This document shows, piece after piece, positions 32,329 through 40,337 of a stretch of 64,000 bases of DNA. The notes under the pieces are model-generated. The model saw only the letters and a list, made by a program, of their open reading frames with translations, was not told where the DNA came from and did not search any database. The stretch is from contig CAJTWH010000005.1 in the NCBI GenBank assembly GCA_910579995.1, forward strand, positions 66,821 through 130,820, written 5' to 3'. The DNA comes from an uncultured Muribaculaceae bacterium (GTDB lineage: Bacteria > Bacteroidota > Bacteroidia > Bacteroidales > Muribaculaceae). How positions within the stretch are numbered: the first letter of the stretch is position 1; each line of letters begins with the position of its first letter. A program made the position numbers and the translations under genes.

Positions 32329-32389
32329 CACAACAAAAAAGGAACAACCGCTTGTTTAATAATTGAGTACTTATTTAAAAGATTAAGAT

Positions 32390-32542
32390 ATGGCGTTCGC
32401 AGAACGCCGATTATGCCGGAAGTAACATGTAATCGGCGTCTTCACAGACGCCCGCTGACGGAGAGCAGCCTTCCGCCCCGCATACCTCCGCAAGCTACGA
32501 TATACGGGGTTATGGGTTAATCTGCGTTCTACGAACGCCCAT
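32390..32542. repeat. MITE-like element with ~25-bp terminal inverted repeats
   Basis: Left end ATGGCGTTCGCAGAACGCCG continuing GATTA-like, right end (reverse complement) ATGGGCGTTCGTAGAACGCA then GATTAA: two mismatches and one gap over about 25 bp. Each end is itself a hairpin (GGCGTTC-GCA-GAACGCC at 32392-32408; GCGTTC-TAC-GAACGC at 32524-32538). Inside, TAATCGGCGTC can pair with the left end, and GGCGTC-TTCACA-GACGCC (32435-32452) forms another stem, so the pairings are mutually exclusive. No transposase and no obvious target duplication. Confidence 0.55.
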
Positions 32543-32585
32543 CGCCTTTCGCGTGCGAAACTTATTTTCGATTAATTTTGAGATT

Positions 32586-32867
32586 ATGCCACGCAAAAAT
32601 GAATTGAGATATTTACAGGACCGCGAGGATATTAACCGACTCTATAATGCGCCGGAAAACCGACGGTTGAAATATGCCGCTATGGCTGTGATTGGAGTTG
32701 TTATCATTCTCCTGCTGTCAATGGTGGTATGGTTTGATGATATCTCTCCTAAAGCTATGCTTATAATGCGCGGTTGCGCGGGTTTGGGGGCAATAATATT
32801 TGTAGTTTTGGTTGGAATACTCACTTACAGGGTCAACAAGCAGCACATCTCCGGCCGGAGAAAATGA
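32586..32867 (+). CDS. Small two-helix membrane protein, unknown function
   Basis: 93 residues from the ATG at 32586 (MPRKNELRYLQDREDINRLY). A charged N-terminus precedes two hydrophobic helices (about 32-50 and 58-80) separated by FDDISPKAMLIMRG, then a basic tail (VNKQHISGRRK). Not recognised. An in-frame ATG 11 codons upstream is possible. Lies just upstream of nfnA but separated from it by that gene's own promoter. Confidence 0.65.
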   Translation: MPRKNELRYLQDREDINRLYNAPENRRLKYAAMAVIGVVIILLLSMVVWFDDISPKAMLIMRGCAGLGAIIFVVLVGILTYRVNKQHISGRRK

Positions 32868-32927
32868 GCTTGCTGTCGGCATGCGGAAATTCATGTCGTC
32901 ACGCACTCTATTTCTCATATTTTTTTG

Positions 32928-32935
32928 TAACTTTG
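32928..32935 (+). promoter_or_regulatory. -7 element (TAACTTTG) of nfnAB
   Basis: Exact match 20 bp upstream of the ATG at 32956. It rules out the longer in-frame starts at 32812 and 32880. Confidence 0.65.
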
Positions 32936-32955
32936 TGGCATTAAACCTTAGTGCT

Positions 32956-33741
32956 ATGAATCTGATAGTCGAAAAAGAATATTTCTCGGAAAATGTCGTC
33001 AAGCTCGTTGTAGCTGCGCCCGATGTCGCAAAGGCGCGCAAGCCGGGCCATTTCGTCATTGTCCGCTGTGGTGAGGGCGGGGAGCGTATTCCTCTTACAA
33101 TTGCCGACGCCGATATTGCCAAGGGCACTGTCACTCTTGTTGTGCAGGCCGTAGGCGAGTCTACTCGTAAGATTTGCGCCCTCGAAGCCGGCGAATCGCT
33201 CACCGATCTTGTAGGCCCTCTTGGTCGTGCTACCGATATAGCACGGCGCGACGGTACTGTGGTATGCTGCGGCGGCGGTGTCGGTGTGGCTCCGCTTCTT
33301 CCCATCATCAAGGCCATGAAGCAGGCCGGAAACCGCGTGGTGAGCGTACTCGCTGCCCGTAACAAGGATCTGATTATCCTTGAAAACGAGGTGCGCCAAT
33401 GGTCAGACGAAGTCGTGATCATGACCGACGACGGCAGCGCAGGTCGCAAAGGCCTCGTCACTGCCGGTGTAGAAGAGGTTATCAATCGTGAGAATGTAGC
33501 TGAGGTAGTGGCCATCGGCCCTGCGATAATGATGAAATTTGTGGCGCTTCTCACCAAGAAATACAATATTCCCACTATCGTTTCACTCAATACCATCATG
33601 GTCGACGGCACCGGTATGTGCGGTGCCTGCCGCGTGAATGTCGGCGGCAAGACGCGCTTTGTCTGCGTCGACGGCCCCGAGTTCGATGCCCATCAGGTCG
33701 ATTTTGACGAGATGATGATGCGTATGAAAGCTTATCAGTAA
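32956..33741 (+). CDS. nfnA: NfnA-like NAD(P)H:ferredoxin oxidoreductase small subunit (FAD, [2Fe-2S])
   Basis: 261 residues. An N-terminal flavin-binding barrel (MNLIVEKEYFSENVVKLVVAAP, KPGHFVIVR, GERIPLTIAD) is followed by a nucleotide-binding domain (VVCCGGGVGVAPLLPIIKAMKQAG) and a C-terminal [2Fe-2S] motif (GTGMCGACRVNVGGKTRFVCVDGPEF). This matches the small subunit of NfnAB, which bifurcates electrons between NADH, NADP+ and ferredoxin, and related dihydroorotate dehydrogenase electron-transfer subunits. Immediately followed (6 bp) by the large subunit gene. Confidence 0.88.
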   Translation: MNLIVEKEYFSENVVKLVVAAPDVAKARKPGHFVIVRCGEGGERIPLTIADADIAKGTVTLVVQAVGESTRKICALEAGESLTDLVGPLGRATDIARRDGTVVCCGGGVGVAPLLPIIKAMKQAGNRVVSVLAARNKDLIILENEVRQWSDEVVIMTDDGSAGRKGLVTAGVEEVINRENVAEVVAIGPAIMMKFVALLTKKYNIPTIVSLNTIMVDGTGMCGACRVNVGGKTRFVCVDGPEFDAHQVDFDEMMMRMKAYQ

Positions 33742-33747
33742 ACAGCT

Positions 33748-35217
33748 ATGGAGAAGATAGATATTCAAGGCCGCGACGCCGCTTGGCGCGAAGATATGCG
33801 CAAGGCTATGACGGCAAAGCAACGCGCCGACATTCCCCGCGTGGTAATGCCTATGCTCGACGGCTCTTTCCGCGTCACATGCAATAATGAAGTCAACGAG
33901 GGGCTCAGTCTTGAGCAGGCTCAGCTTGAGGCCACACGATGTCTCGACTGCCCCAATCCTTCATGTGTCGAGGGTTGTCCTGTAGGCATACATATTCCCG
34001 ACTTTATCAAGAATATTCAGCGTGGCGATCTGCCCATGGCTGCTGCCATCCTTAAGTCTACCAGCGCTTTGCCCGCAGTGTGTGGCCGTGTGTGCCCGCA
34101 GGAGAAGCAGTGCGAGAGCCGCTGTATCTATAACAAGATGAAGAAAGAGCCGGTGGCTATCGGTTATCTCGAACGCTTTGCCGCTGACGCAGAGATTGCC
34201 CGTGGTGAAGCCAATGATACTCAGGCTGTTGAATGCAACGGAATACGTGTGGCCGTCGCCGGCTCAGGCCCCGCCGGTCTTTCTTTCGCCGGAGAGATGG
34301 CACGCCGCGGCTTCGAGGTGGATGTTTTCGAGGCTCTCCATGAAATTGGCGGTGTGCTCAAATACGGTATTCCCGAGTTCCGCCTTCCCAACCGTATTGT
34401 CGATGCCGAGCTCGCCAACCTCGCGCGCGCCGGAGTCCGTTTCCACACCGACACTGTCATCGGCAAGACCCTCTCCTACGACGATCTTCTCAACCAAGGG
34501 TTTAAAGGAATTTTCGTGGCTTCAGGTGCCGGACTTCCCCGTTTCATGGGTATCCCCGGCGAGAATTACTGCGGTGTGCTTTCGAGCAACGAATACCTCA
34601 CACGTATCAATCTGATGGGTGCCGGACGTCCCGGAAGCGACACTCCTGCTCCTCTCGGAAAGCGGGTGGCAGTTATCGGCGGCGGTAACACAGCCATGGA
34701 CTCCGTCCGCACAGCCCGACGTATGGGTGCCGAGCGCGCCATGATAATCTATCGCCGCAGCGAGGCCGAAATGCCTGCCCGACGCGAAGAAATTGAGCAT
34801 GCAAAGCAAGAAGGCGTAGAGTTTATGACCCTCGCCAACCCCGTTGAATATCTTGCCGACGAGCGTGGCCGCGTGCGTGCTGTCCGCGTGCAGCGCATGG
34901 AGCTTGGTGAGCCCGACGCTTCAGGCCGCCGCAAGCCGGTGCCTGTCCCCGGTGCTATAGATGAGATTGAGATCGATCTGGCGATTGTGAGTGTCGGTGT
35001 TTCGCCAAATCCTTTGATACCCAACAATATCGATGGATTGAATGTCACCGACCGCGGCACGATTGCTGTCGACGCCAATCATCAGTCATCTTTACCCACC
35101 ATATATGCCGGTGGCGATATCGTGCGCGGTGGAGCCACTGTTATCCTTGCCATGGGCGATGGCCGCCAGGCCGCTGCCTCAATGGCCGAAAAATTACTTG
35201 CAGATGTCAATAGCTAA
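33748..35217 (+). CDS. nfnB: NfnB / GltA-like NADPH oxidoreductase large subunit (FAD, two [4Fe-4S])
   Basis: 489 residues similar to glutamate synthase small-subunit-type flavoproteins. N-terminal [4Fe-4S] ligands: ATRCLDCPNPSCVEGCPVGI and VCGRVCPQEKQCESRC. Two dinucleotide folds: VAVAGSGPAGLSFAGEMARRG (FAD) and KRVAVIGGGNTAMDSVRTARRMG (NADPH). A partner small subunit directly upstream and no glutamate synthase large subunit nearby favour NfnB over GltD. Likely role: balancing NADH, NADPH and reduced ferredoxin in an anaerobe. The next gene starts inside its 3' end. Confidence 0.9.
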   Translation: MEKIDIQGRDAAWREDMRKAMTAKQRADIPRVVMPMLDGSFRVTCNNEVNEGLSLEQAQLEATRCLDCPNPSCVEGCPVGIHIPDFIKNIQRGDLPMAAAILKSTSALPAVCGRVCPQEKQCESRCIYNKMKKEPVAIGYLERFAADAEIARGEANDTQAVECNGIRVAVAGSGPAGLSFAGEMARRGFEVDVFEALHEIGGVLKYGIPEFRLPNRIVDAELANLARAGVRFHTDTVIGKTLSYDDLLNQGFKGIFVASGAGLPRFMGIPGENYCGVLSSNEYLTRINLMGAGRPGSDTPAPLGKRVAVIGGGNTAMDSVRTARRMGAERAMIIYRRSEAEMPARREEIEHAKQEGVEFMTLANPVEYLADERGRVRAVRVQRMELGEPDASGRRKPVPVPGAIDEIEIDLAIVSVGVSPNPLIPNNIDGLNVTDRGTIAVDANHQSSLPTIYAGGDIVRGGATVILAMGDGRQAAASMAEKLLADVNS

Positions 35218-36058
35218 GTATATTTTTATGGCGGCTTGCCTGTTTGTGGTCGCTTCGTGCGACAGCAGGCAAGCTGCTGATAAACCTATCCTTGCGGTGA
35301 GCATTGAGCCTCAGCGCCAGATTCTTGAAAAAATTGCCGGCCCGGATTTCGAGGTTACAACACTGCTTGGCCGCGGTGCAGATCCGGAGACTTTCGACCC
35401 CTCGACTGCCCAACGTCTCGCAGTTGATGAGGCCGATATATATTTTTCTACCGGAGTTCTTCCTTTCGAATCCAAGATTCAGGAGTCGATAGCAAAGGAG
35501 AGTGAATTTGTAGATACCTCCAAAGGCATGACGTTGCTCTATGGCACTCACGGACATGCACATGTCGACTCCGCCTCTGCTCCTGACCCCCACTATTGGA
35601 GTTCGGTAATCGGAGCCACTGCTATTGCCCGTAATATGGCCGAAGCGCTCAAGAAGCGCTATCCTGAACGAGCTGTCGACATCAATCTGCGTCTCGACGA
35701 TTTCTATATGGAAATGGCTGAGCTCAACCGCCGTATTGCCGACAAGCTGGAGAAGGCAAAAAATCCGGTATTTGCCGTCTGGCACCCGTCGCTGAGCTAT
35801 TTTGCACGAGACTACGGGCTGGAGCAACTCTCTCTTGGTGAAGAAGGCAAGGAACTGTCGGCCAAAGATATGGCTGAGGCTATCGACCATGCCAAAGCCG
35901 ACAAGGTAACTGTCTTTTTCTTCCAACCGGGCATTGACTCACGTCAGGCCGAAGTGCTCAACGAGAGCATAGGCTCGCGCTTGGTTTCAATAAATCCCCT
36001 CGACTATAACTGGCAGGGACAGCTCTTAAGTATTGCCGATGAGATTGCCAGGCCATAG
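35204..36058 (+). CDS. znuA: ZnuA-like metal-binding lipoprotein of an ABC transporter
   Basis: 284 residues from the ATG at 35204, overlapping nfnB by 14 bp. Lipobox FVVASC (Cys16), then the SBP_bac_9 pattern: ILAVSIEPQRQILEKIAGPDFEVTTLLGRGADPETFDPSTAQ, LADI-like DIYFSTG, and a His-containing loop YGTHGHAHVDSASAPDPHYWSS with metal-binding histidines. Later WHPSLSYFARDYGL supplies another ligand region. Probably delivers Zn or Mn. Coupled to znuC (20-bp overlap). No permease gene follows. Confidence 0.88.
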   Translation: MSIAKYIFMAACLFVVASCDSRQAADKPILAVSIEPQRQILEKIAGPDFEVTTLLGRGADPETFDPSTAQRLAVDEADIYFSTGVLPFESKIQESIAKESEFVDTSKGMTLLYGTHGHAHVDSASAPDPHYWSSVIGATAIARNMAEALKKRYPERAVDINLRLDDFYMEMAELNRRIADKLEKAKNPVFAVWHPSLSYFARDYGLEQLSLGEEGKELSAKDMAEAIDHAKADKVTVFFFQPGIDSRQAEVLNESIGSRLVSINPLDYNWQGQLLSIADEIARP

Positions 36059-36788
36059 CGATCCTTGTCGGTGCGGATCGTGCGCCCATCACGATGGTGC
36101 ACATCCGCTTCTGTCGCTTTGCGATATCTCTTTCGTGCGCGACAGCCGCCTTATCCTCAACGATGTCAATTTCACCGTTGACCGTGGAGATTTTCTTGCC
36201 ATCACCGGCCCCAACGGTGGTGGCAAGACCACTATACTGCGCATGATATTGGGTCTGCTCAAACCTTCGCGTGGAAAAATCGTATACTATAACGAAGCCG
36301 GCGGGCAAATGCCATCAGGCGATTTCCGTCCCGGCTATCTGCCTCAGAAGAACAGTGTCGACTCGCATTTCCCCATTACCGTAGGCGAGGTTATAGCCTC
36401 CGGCTTGCTGGCGTATAAGAATATCGACAAAGACGAGAGACAGGCGCGGATTGAAGAGGCTCTCGGCCTCACCGGCCTCACCGACCTCGCCCGACGCCCC
36501 ATCGGACGCCTGTCAGGCGGTCAGCTGCAGCGTGCGCTCCTCGGGCGTGCGATTGTGGCGCGACCGGATGTCCTTATTCTCGACGAACCGCTGAGCTATC
36601 TCGACCGCCGCTTCGAGCAGCAGCTCTACAATATACTCTCAAGCCTCAAGAAAGGCACGACAGTGCTTCTCGTCAGCCATCAGATATCGCAGATCGACGC
36701 CCTCGCCAACCGCCACGTCATCGTAGACCACACCCTCGCCGAGTGCACCCGCGAGCACCACTACACTCCCCAATCCTGCCAAGACTGA
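36039..36788 (+). CDS. znuC: ZnuC-like metal ABC transporter ATP-binding protein
   Basis: 249 residues: Walker A GPNGGGKTT, Q-loop GYLPQKNSVDSHFPITVGEV (PQ signature of metal importers), signature LSGGQLQRALLGRAI, Walker B VLILDEPLSYLD, H-loop LVSHQI. The N-terminus carries a short Cys/His-rich extension (HSDPCRCGSCAHHDGAHP, residues 7-23) that may bind metal. The start at ATG 36039 lies inside znuA. The stop codon directly abuts the end of the convergent beta-lactamase-like gene. Confidence 0.88.
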   Translation: MRLPGHSDPCRCGSCAHHDGAHPLLSLCDISFVRDSRLILNDVNFTVDRGDFLAITGPNGGGKTTILRMILGLLKPSRGKIVYYNEAGGQMPSGDFRPGYLPQKNSVDSHFPITVGEVIASGLLAYKNIDKDERQARIEEALGLTGLTDLARRPIGRLSGGQLQRALLGRAIVARPDVLILDEPLSYLDRRFEQQLYNILSSLKKGTTVLLVSHQISQIDALANRHVIVDHTLAECTREHHYTPQSCQD

Positions 36789-37814
36789 CTACTGCAGAGC
36801 ATGGTCAACGATGGTGAAGATTGTTTCGGTTATTATTTCGCCAAGAACGTGGGTGTCGTTGTCGCTTTGTGATGGGGCTTTTCCTGATTTTTTACCGGCG
36901 TAGGGTAGAGGTGCATTGTTGATCATTGTCAAAGATTCGTTGACTATGATCGCGGTATATACAGCTCTTGAAATTTCGGCTATAATCGCTTCGGCCTCAG
37001 CCGGCTTCATGCCTCCGGTAAATACCGCCAAGGCATAGCAGGCGTAGCCGCGGCCTGTAGGATAGGAGATAAAGGCGAGGTCGTTGACCGGTGTCACTGT
37101 CGAGTCGGCGGCTGTAAAGCCCGTACCTGTCTTGTGAAATACTTTTGCCGATGATGTTGCGATACCGGCAGGTATACGTTCGCGCCCGAATGGTGTGTCG
37201 CGCGCCATAACGGCTTTGACGAGAGTTGCCGAGGCGGTGGTATCGGCTGTAAAGAAGCAATATATCAGTCGGGCAGCGTCGAGGGCTGTTGACCGGTTGA
37301 GGCGGCTCAACTCAGGGTCGGCGTGCATTTGGTCTTCAGTTACCCCGATGGCAAAGTCGCTGATTCCATAGTCATGGCGCACTATGCTGTCAACTTTTGC
37401 GGGCGCTGCGAAGCGGTCGAAGAGAATATCAGCCGCATTATTGTCGCTCATGTTGAGAGTATAGTCGAGTAGTTCTACCGGTTTTATCTCAAATGGAACT
37501 TCAGTGGCAGCAGCCCGCATAGGGCTCCAAGTATTTCGCTTCAGATCAGCTTCGTAAACCGTAATCCGTTTGTTTACAAGCGTGTCGAAGTCAACAACCC
37601 GGCTCAACGCCGCTGCCTGATGAAATTTCATCACACTTGCAAGATCGCACATACCGTCACGGCCGGCACAGATGGTGTCGCCATGCGATGTGAGCACGGC
37701 AACCGACACTTCGCGCTTGCCGATGATATTGGCGAGAGTATCGGTCAATCCCGGCAATGCCGCATTTGCAGCCACTGCCAAGACTAAAGAAAGAAGAGAA
37801 ATAATTGCGCGCAT
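36789..37814 (-). CDS. Class A (subclass A2-like) beta-lactamase homologue
   Basis: 341 residues from the ATG at 37814, with signal peptide ending near AVAANA. Active-site motifs of class A enzymes are complete: SVMK (S70xxK), MSDNN (SDN130), TEDQMHADPELSRLN (Glu166-Asn170 region in the longer form seen in CfxA/CblA-like A2 enzymes) and FHKTGTG (K234TG). An upstream ATG at 37835 is rejected because it lies in the oadA terminator. Unusual is a C-terminal extension of about 40 residues (NAPLPYAGKKSGKAPSQSDN onward). Beta-lactam hydrolysis is plausible but not proven. Confidence 0.85.
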   Translation of the reverse strand: MRAIISLLSLVLAVAANAALPGLTDTLANIIGKREVSVAVLTSHGDTICAGRDGMCDLASVMKFHQAAALSRVVDFDTLVNKRITVYEADLKRNTWSPMRAAATEVPFEIKPVELLDYTLNMSDNNAADILFDRFAAPAKVDSIVRHDYGISDFAIGVTEDQMHADPELSRLNRSTALDAARLIYCFFTADTTASATLVKAVMARDTPFGRERIPAGIATSSAKVFHKTGTGFTAADSTVTPVNDLAFISYPTGRGYACYALAVFTGGMKPAEAEAIIAEISRAVYTAIIVNESLTMINNAPLPYAGKKSGKAPSQSDNDTHVLGEIITETIFTIVDHALQ

Positions 37815-37828
37815 AAGTATATAAAACA

Positions 37829-37860
37829 AGGGCATAGAGTGTCATTACTGCCCCTATGCC
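37829..37860 (-). terminator. Intrinsic terminator after oadA
   Basis: On the minus strand GGGCATAG (37860-37853) pairs with CTATGCCC (37836-37829), followed by TTGTTTTAT. It lies 22 bp after the oadA stop codon. Confidence 0.75.
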
Positions 37861-37881
37861 CCTGATATAAAGTGTTATAAA

Positions 37882-39759
37882 TTATTCGAATTCAACGAGT
37901 ACCTGATCGGTGGCAACTACGTCGTCGGTTTTCACGAAGATACGTTTTACAACGCCCTCACGCTCGGCGGGAACGTCGTTTTCCATCTTCATGGCCTCGT
38001 ATACGAGTACTGTCTGGCCTTTGGTAACCTTGTCGCCGGGAGCTACGTTCACCTCGATGATACGTCCGCCCATAGGCGCTTTGAGTGTCGGGCCGGTGAT
38101 GGGCTCCTGCTTAACCTCTACCTTGGTCTCCTCAACCACGGGAGCGGCTGCGGCTGCGGCTGCTGTGGCTGCATGCTCTTCGGCGCGACGTTTGCGCAGG
38201 AAGGTGTTGGCTACAGTGGGCAGAAGCTCAAGAAGAAGCTCTTCCTCTTTGTTTGAAGCCAGAGGCACATTGCCGTATTCGGGCAGTGTGGGGTTGGCGG
38301 GTTTCTTGTAGTTGTTTACATCGTAGGGTTTCTCGATGGGGCTGCCGGTGATTTTCTCGCGGAAAGCGGGGTCAACGGGCACGGGAGTGTGGCCGTATTC
38401 ACCCTTTACGAGCGAGATAAACTGGTTCGACGGATTCGAGTAGTCGGGCTGGCCTTTCTTGCGGTCGAGAGCCACGCTCACAGCCTGACTGCCTACAATC
38501 TGGCTGGTAGGTGTCACCAGAGGTACAAGGCCGGCGTCGCGGCGTACCATCGGGATGAGGCGCATGGCGTCTTCGAGCAGGTCTTCTGCGCCGAGAGCCT
38601 TGAGCTGGGCCACCATGTTTGAGTACATACCGCCGGGAACCTCGGCGTTCTTGACAATCTCGTTGGGTTTGGGGAAACCGAAGTATGCCTCGATTTTGTG
38701 GCAAGCGTCGAGCAGGGTATCCTCGTCGCCGGCCTTTGCGGCTGCAACGGCGCGGTCGAATTCTGCCTCGACGTCGGCGGGAAGTTTGTCGGCCAGCGGG
38801 TCGAAGTTGCGCGGCATACGGTCTTTGTTGAGGTCGAATGCGGCGAGCGACTTGCGGGCGTCGAGCAGACGGTCGCGGATTTCGCCTACGGCTTGCATGT
38901 TTACGTCGAGTTCTACGCCGAGTTTCTGGCAGAACACATAGATAAGCTCGATGGCAGGAGCGGCAGAGCCACCGCCGAACCACCAGATATTGGTGTCGAG
39001 GATGTCGACGCCGTTGATGATTGCCATCACGCTCGAAGCCAAGCCATAGCCGGGCGTACAGTGGGTGTGGAAGTCAACGGGTACGGAGAGGTTGGCCTTG
39101 AGTTTGGAGATGATAGAGGCGGCACGCGAAGGAGTCACGAGGCCGGCCATATCCTTGAGGGTGATGATTTTTGCACCGAGGCGTTCCATTTCGCGGGCTT
39201 TCTCTACGAAATATTCGTCGGTGAAAATCTTTTCGGGTTCTGCGGGCTTGCTGCCGAAGAGGCGTGCAAAGAAACCTTTCTTCTCAGCCGGAGCTTCGGG
39301 TTTGGGGTCAACGGTGTAGCATACGGCGCCGTCGGGTATGCCGCCGAGATTATTGATCATGCGGATTGACTCGCGCACATTGTCGATATCGTTGAGCGCG
39401 TCGAAAATACGCATTACGTTGAGGCCGTTGGTGATAGCTTCTTTATAGAAGCCCTCGAGCACACTGTCGGGGTAGGGAACGTAGCCGAAGAGGTTGCGGC
39501 CGCGAGAAAGTGCCGACAGGAGCGATTTGCCCTTCATGGCTTTCGATGCAATGCGCAGACGCTCCCATGGAGACTGGTCAAGATAGCGCATTACAGAGTC
39601 TGGGATGGCACCACCCCATACCTCCATGATGTAGAAGCCGGCGTTTTCGTAATAAGGCAGGAGCTTGTCGATTTCTGCCTGGCTGAGACGTGTGGCGAAG
39701 AGCGATTGCTGGCCGTCGCGCAGCGTCAGGTCGCGGAGTTTCAATTTGCGTTGTTCCAT
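37882..39759 (-). CDS. oadA: Biotin-dependent carboxyltransferase subunit (oxaloacetate decarboxylase alpha / pyruvate carboxylase B type)
   Basis: 625 residues. The carboxyltransferase TIM barrel (about 5-280) has LRDLTLRDGQQSLFATRL, MEVWGGAIPDSVMRYL, RIFDALNDIDNVR, IITLKDMAGLVTPSRA and VDFHTHCTPGYGLASSV with metal-binding His residues. The conserved PYC_OADA domain follows, then an Ala-rich linker and a C-terminal biotin carrier domain with the acceptor lysine in VYEAMKMENDVPA. This chain transfers CO2 between oxaloacetate and biotin; partners (membrane beta/gamma subunits or a biotin carboxylase) are not adjacent. Own promoter and terminator, so monocistronic. Confidence 0.93.
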   Translation of the reverse strand: MEQRKLKLRDLTLRDGQQSLFATRLSQAEIDKLLPYYENAGFYIMEVWGGAIPDSVMRYLDQSPWERLRIASKAMKGKSLLSALSRGRNLFGYVPYPDSVLEGFYKEAITNGLNVMRIFDALNDIDNVRESIRMINNLGGIPDGAVCYTVDPKPEAPAEKKGFFARLFGSKPAEPEKIFTDEYFVEKAREMERLGAKIITLKDMAGLVTPSRAASIISKLKANLSVPVDFHTHCTPGYGLASSVMAIINGVDILDTNIWWFGGGSAAPAIELIYVFCQKLGVELDVNMQAVGEIRDRLLDARKSLAAFDLNKDRMPRNFDPLADKLPADVEAEFDRAVAAAKAGDEDTLLDACHKIEAYFGFPKPNEIVKNAEVPGGMYSNMVAQLKALGAEDLLEDAMRLIPMVRRDAGLVPLVTPTSQIVGSQAVSVALDRKKGQPDYSNPSNQFISLVKGEYGHTPVPVDPAFREKITGSPIEKPYDVNNYKKPANPTLPEYGNVPLASNKEEELLLELLPTVANTFLRKRRAEEHAATAAAAAAAPVVEETKVEVKQEPITGPTLKAPMGGRIIEVNVAPGDKVTKGQTVLVYEAMKMENDVPAEREGVVKRIFVKTDDVVATDQVLVEFE

Positions 39760-39800
39760 CTTATTTCGTTTTAATATGGATAGTCTTCTGTAATTCCTTG

Positions 39801-39808
39801 CAAAGATA
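39801..39808 (-). promoter_or_regulatory. -7 element (TATCTTTG) of oadA
   Basis: Exact match on the minus strand, 41 bp upstream of the oadA ATG. Confidence 0.6.
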
Positions 39809-39878
39809 GCGAGTAGTTTTGAATTACGGAAATAATTCTGTTATTTTTTGTCGTCTTTGCAAAATACTTGCCGCAAGC

Positions 39879-40334
39879 TCAGAAGTTCTCCTCCGGGCGG
39901 TTGAGTTCCATCACGTCGCCCTCACCTTTATAGTAGAGGTGGATGAGGCCGTCGGGGATATCGGCTGCGTCGGGGTGGCTGTCGCCGTGGTAGCGGAGCA
40001 ATGCGAGCTGAGTGACCATCGGATTGGTAAACGGCTCTGTGGAAAAGAAATAGTTGGTGAAGTAGCGGTCTTCGCAAGCATAGTCGCTTGAGTCGAAGCA
40101 AGGGTAGCGCTCATAGATTTCGAGCACATGCACTCCCGGCACCGGAGCCGCCGGTGTGCGCGATGATATGTAAGGTTTATCCCATATATCAAGGCGTTTG
40201 CCGCGCTTGTCGGCATGGCCTATGGTAGATGAGACTTCAACCGCTTTGCGCACGGCCTGCAGATTTTCAAAAGTATGCCCTAAAATGCAGACGGGTTCAT
40301 TGATCGGGATTATTTCGGTTTTAACGTCTTTCAT
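39879..40334 (-). CDS. Conserved-looking hypothetical protein, 151 aa
   Basis: Soluble protein with no signal peptide or membrane helix. Recognisable only as a compact acidic protein with aromatic-rich segments (VHVLEIYERYPCFDSSDYACED, RYFTNYFFSTEPFTNP, GLIHLYYKGEGDVMELNRPEE). Family not recognised. Three bases separate it from the nitrilase-family gene, and it is the last gene of a tightly packed unit (unknown 120-aa protein, acyltransferase, nitrilase-like, this gene). Confidence 0.75.
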   Translation of the reverse strand: MKDVKTEIIPINEPVCILGHTFENLQAVRKAVEVSSTIGHADKRGKRLDIWDKPYISSRTPAAPVPGVHVLEIYERYPCFDSSDYACEDRYFTNYFFSTEPFTNPMVTQLALLRYHGDSHPDAADIPDGLIHLYYKGEGDVMELNRPEENF

Positions 40335-40337
40335 GTG

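Noticed and set aside
32326..32520. 64-codon frame in the leader before the small membrane protein gene
   Set aside because: Runs across hairpins of the inverted-repeat element; not protein-like, and starts at the promoter itself.
32718..33650. 310-codon minus-strand frame opposite nfnA
   Set aside because: Low-complexity Ser/Thr/Arg-rich shadow of nfnA; no promoter or motif.
33748..35217. Glutamate synthase small subunit (gltD)
   Set aside because: No large subunit nearby, while a FAD/[2Fe-2S] partner directly upstream fits NfnAB.
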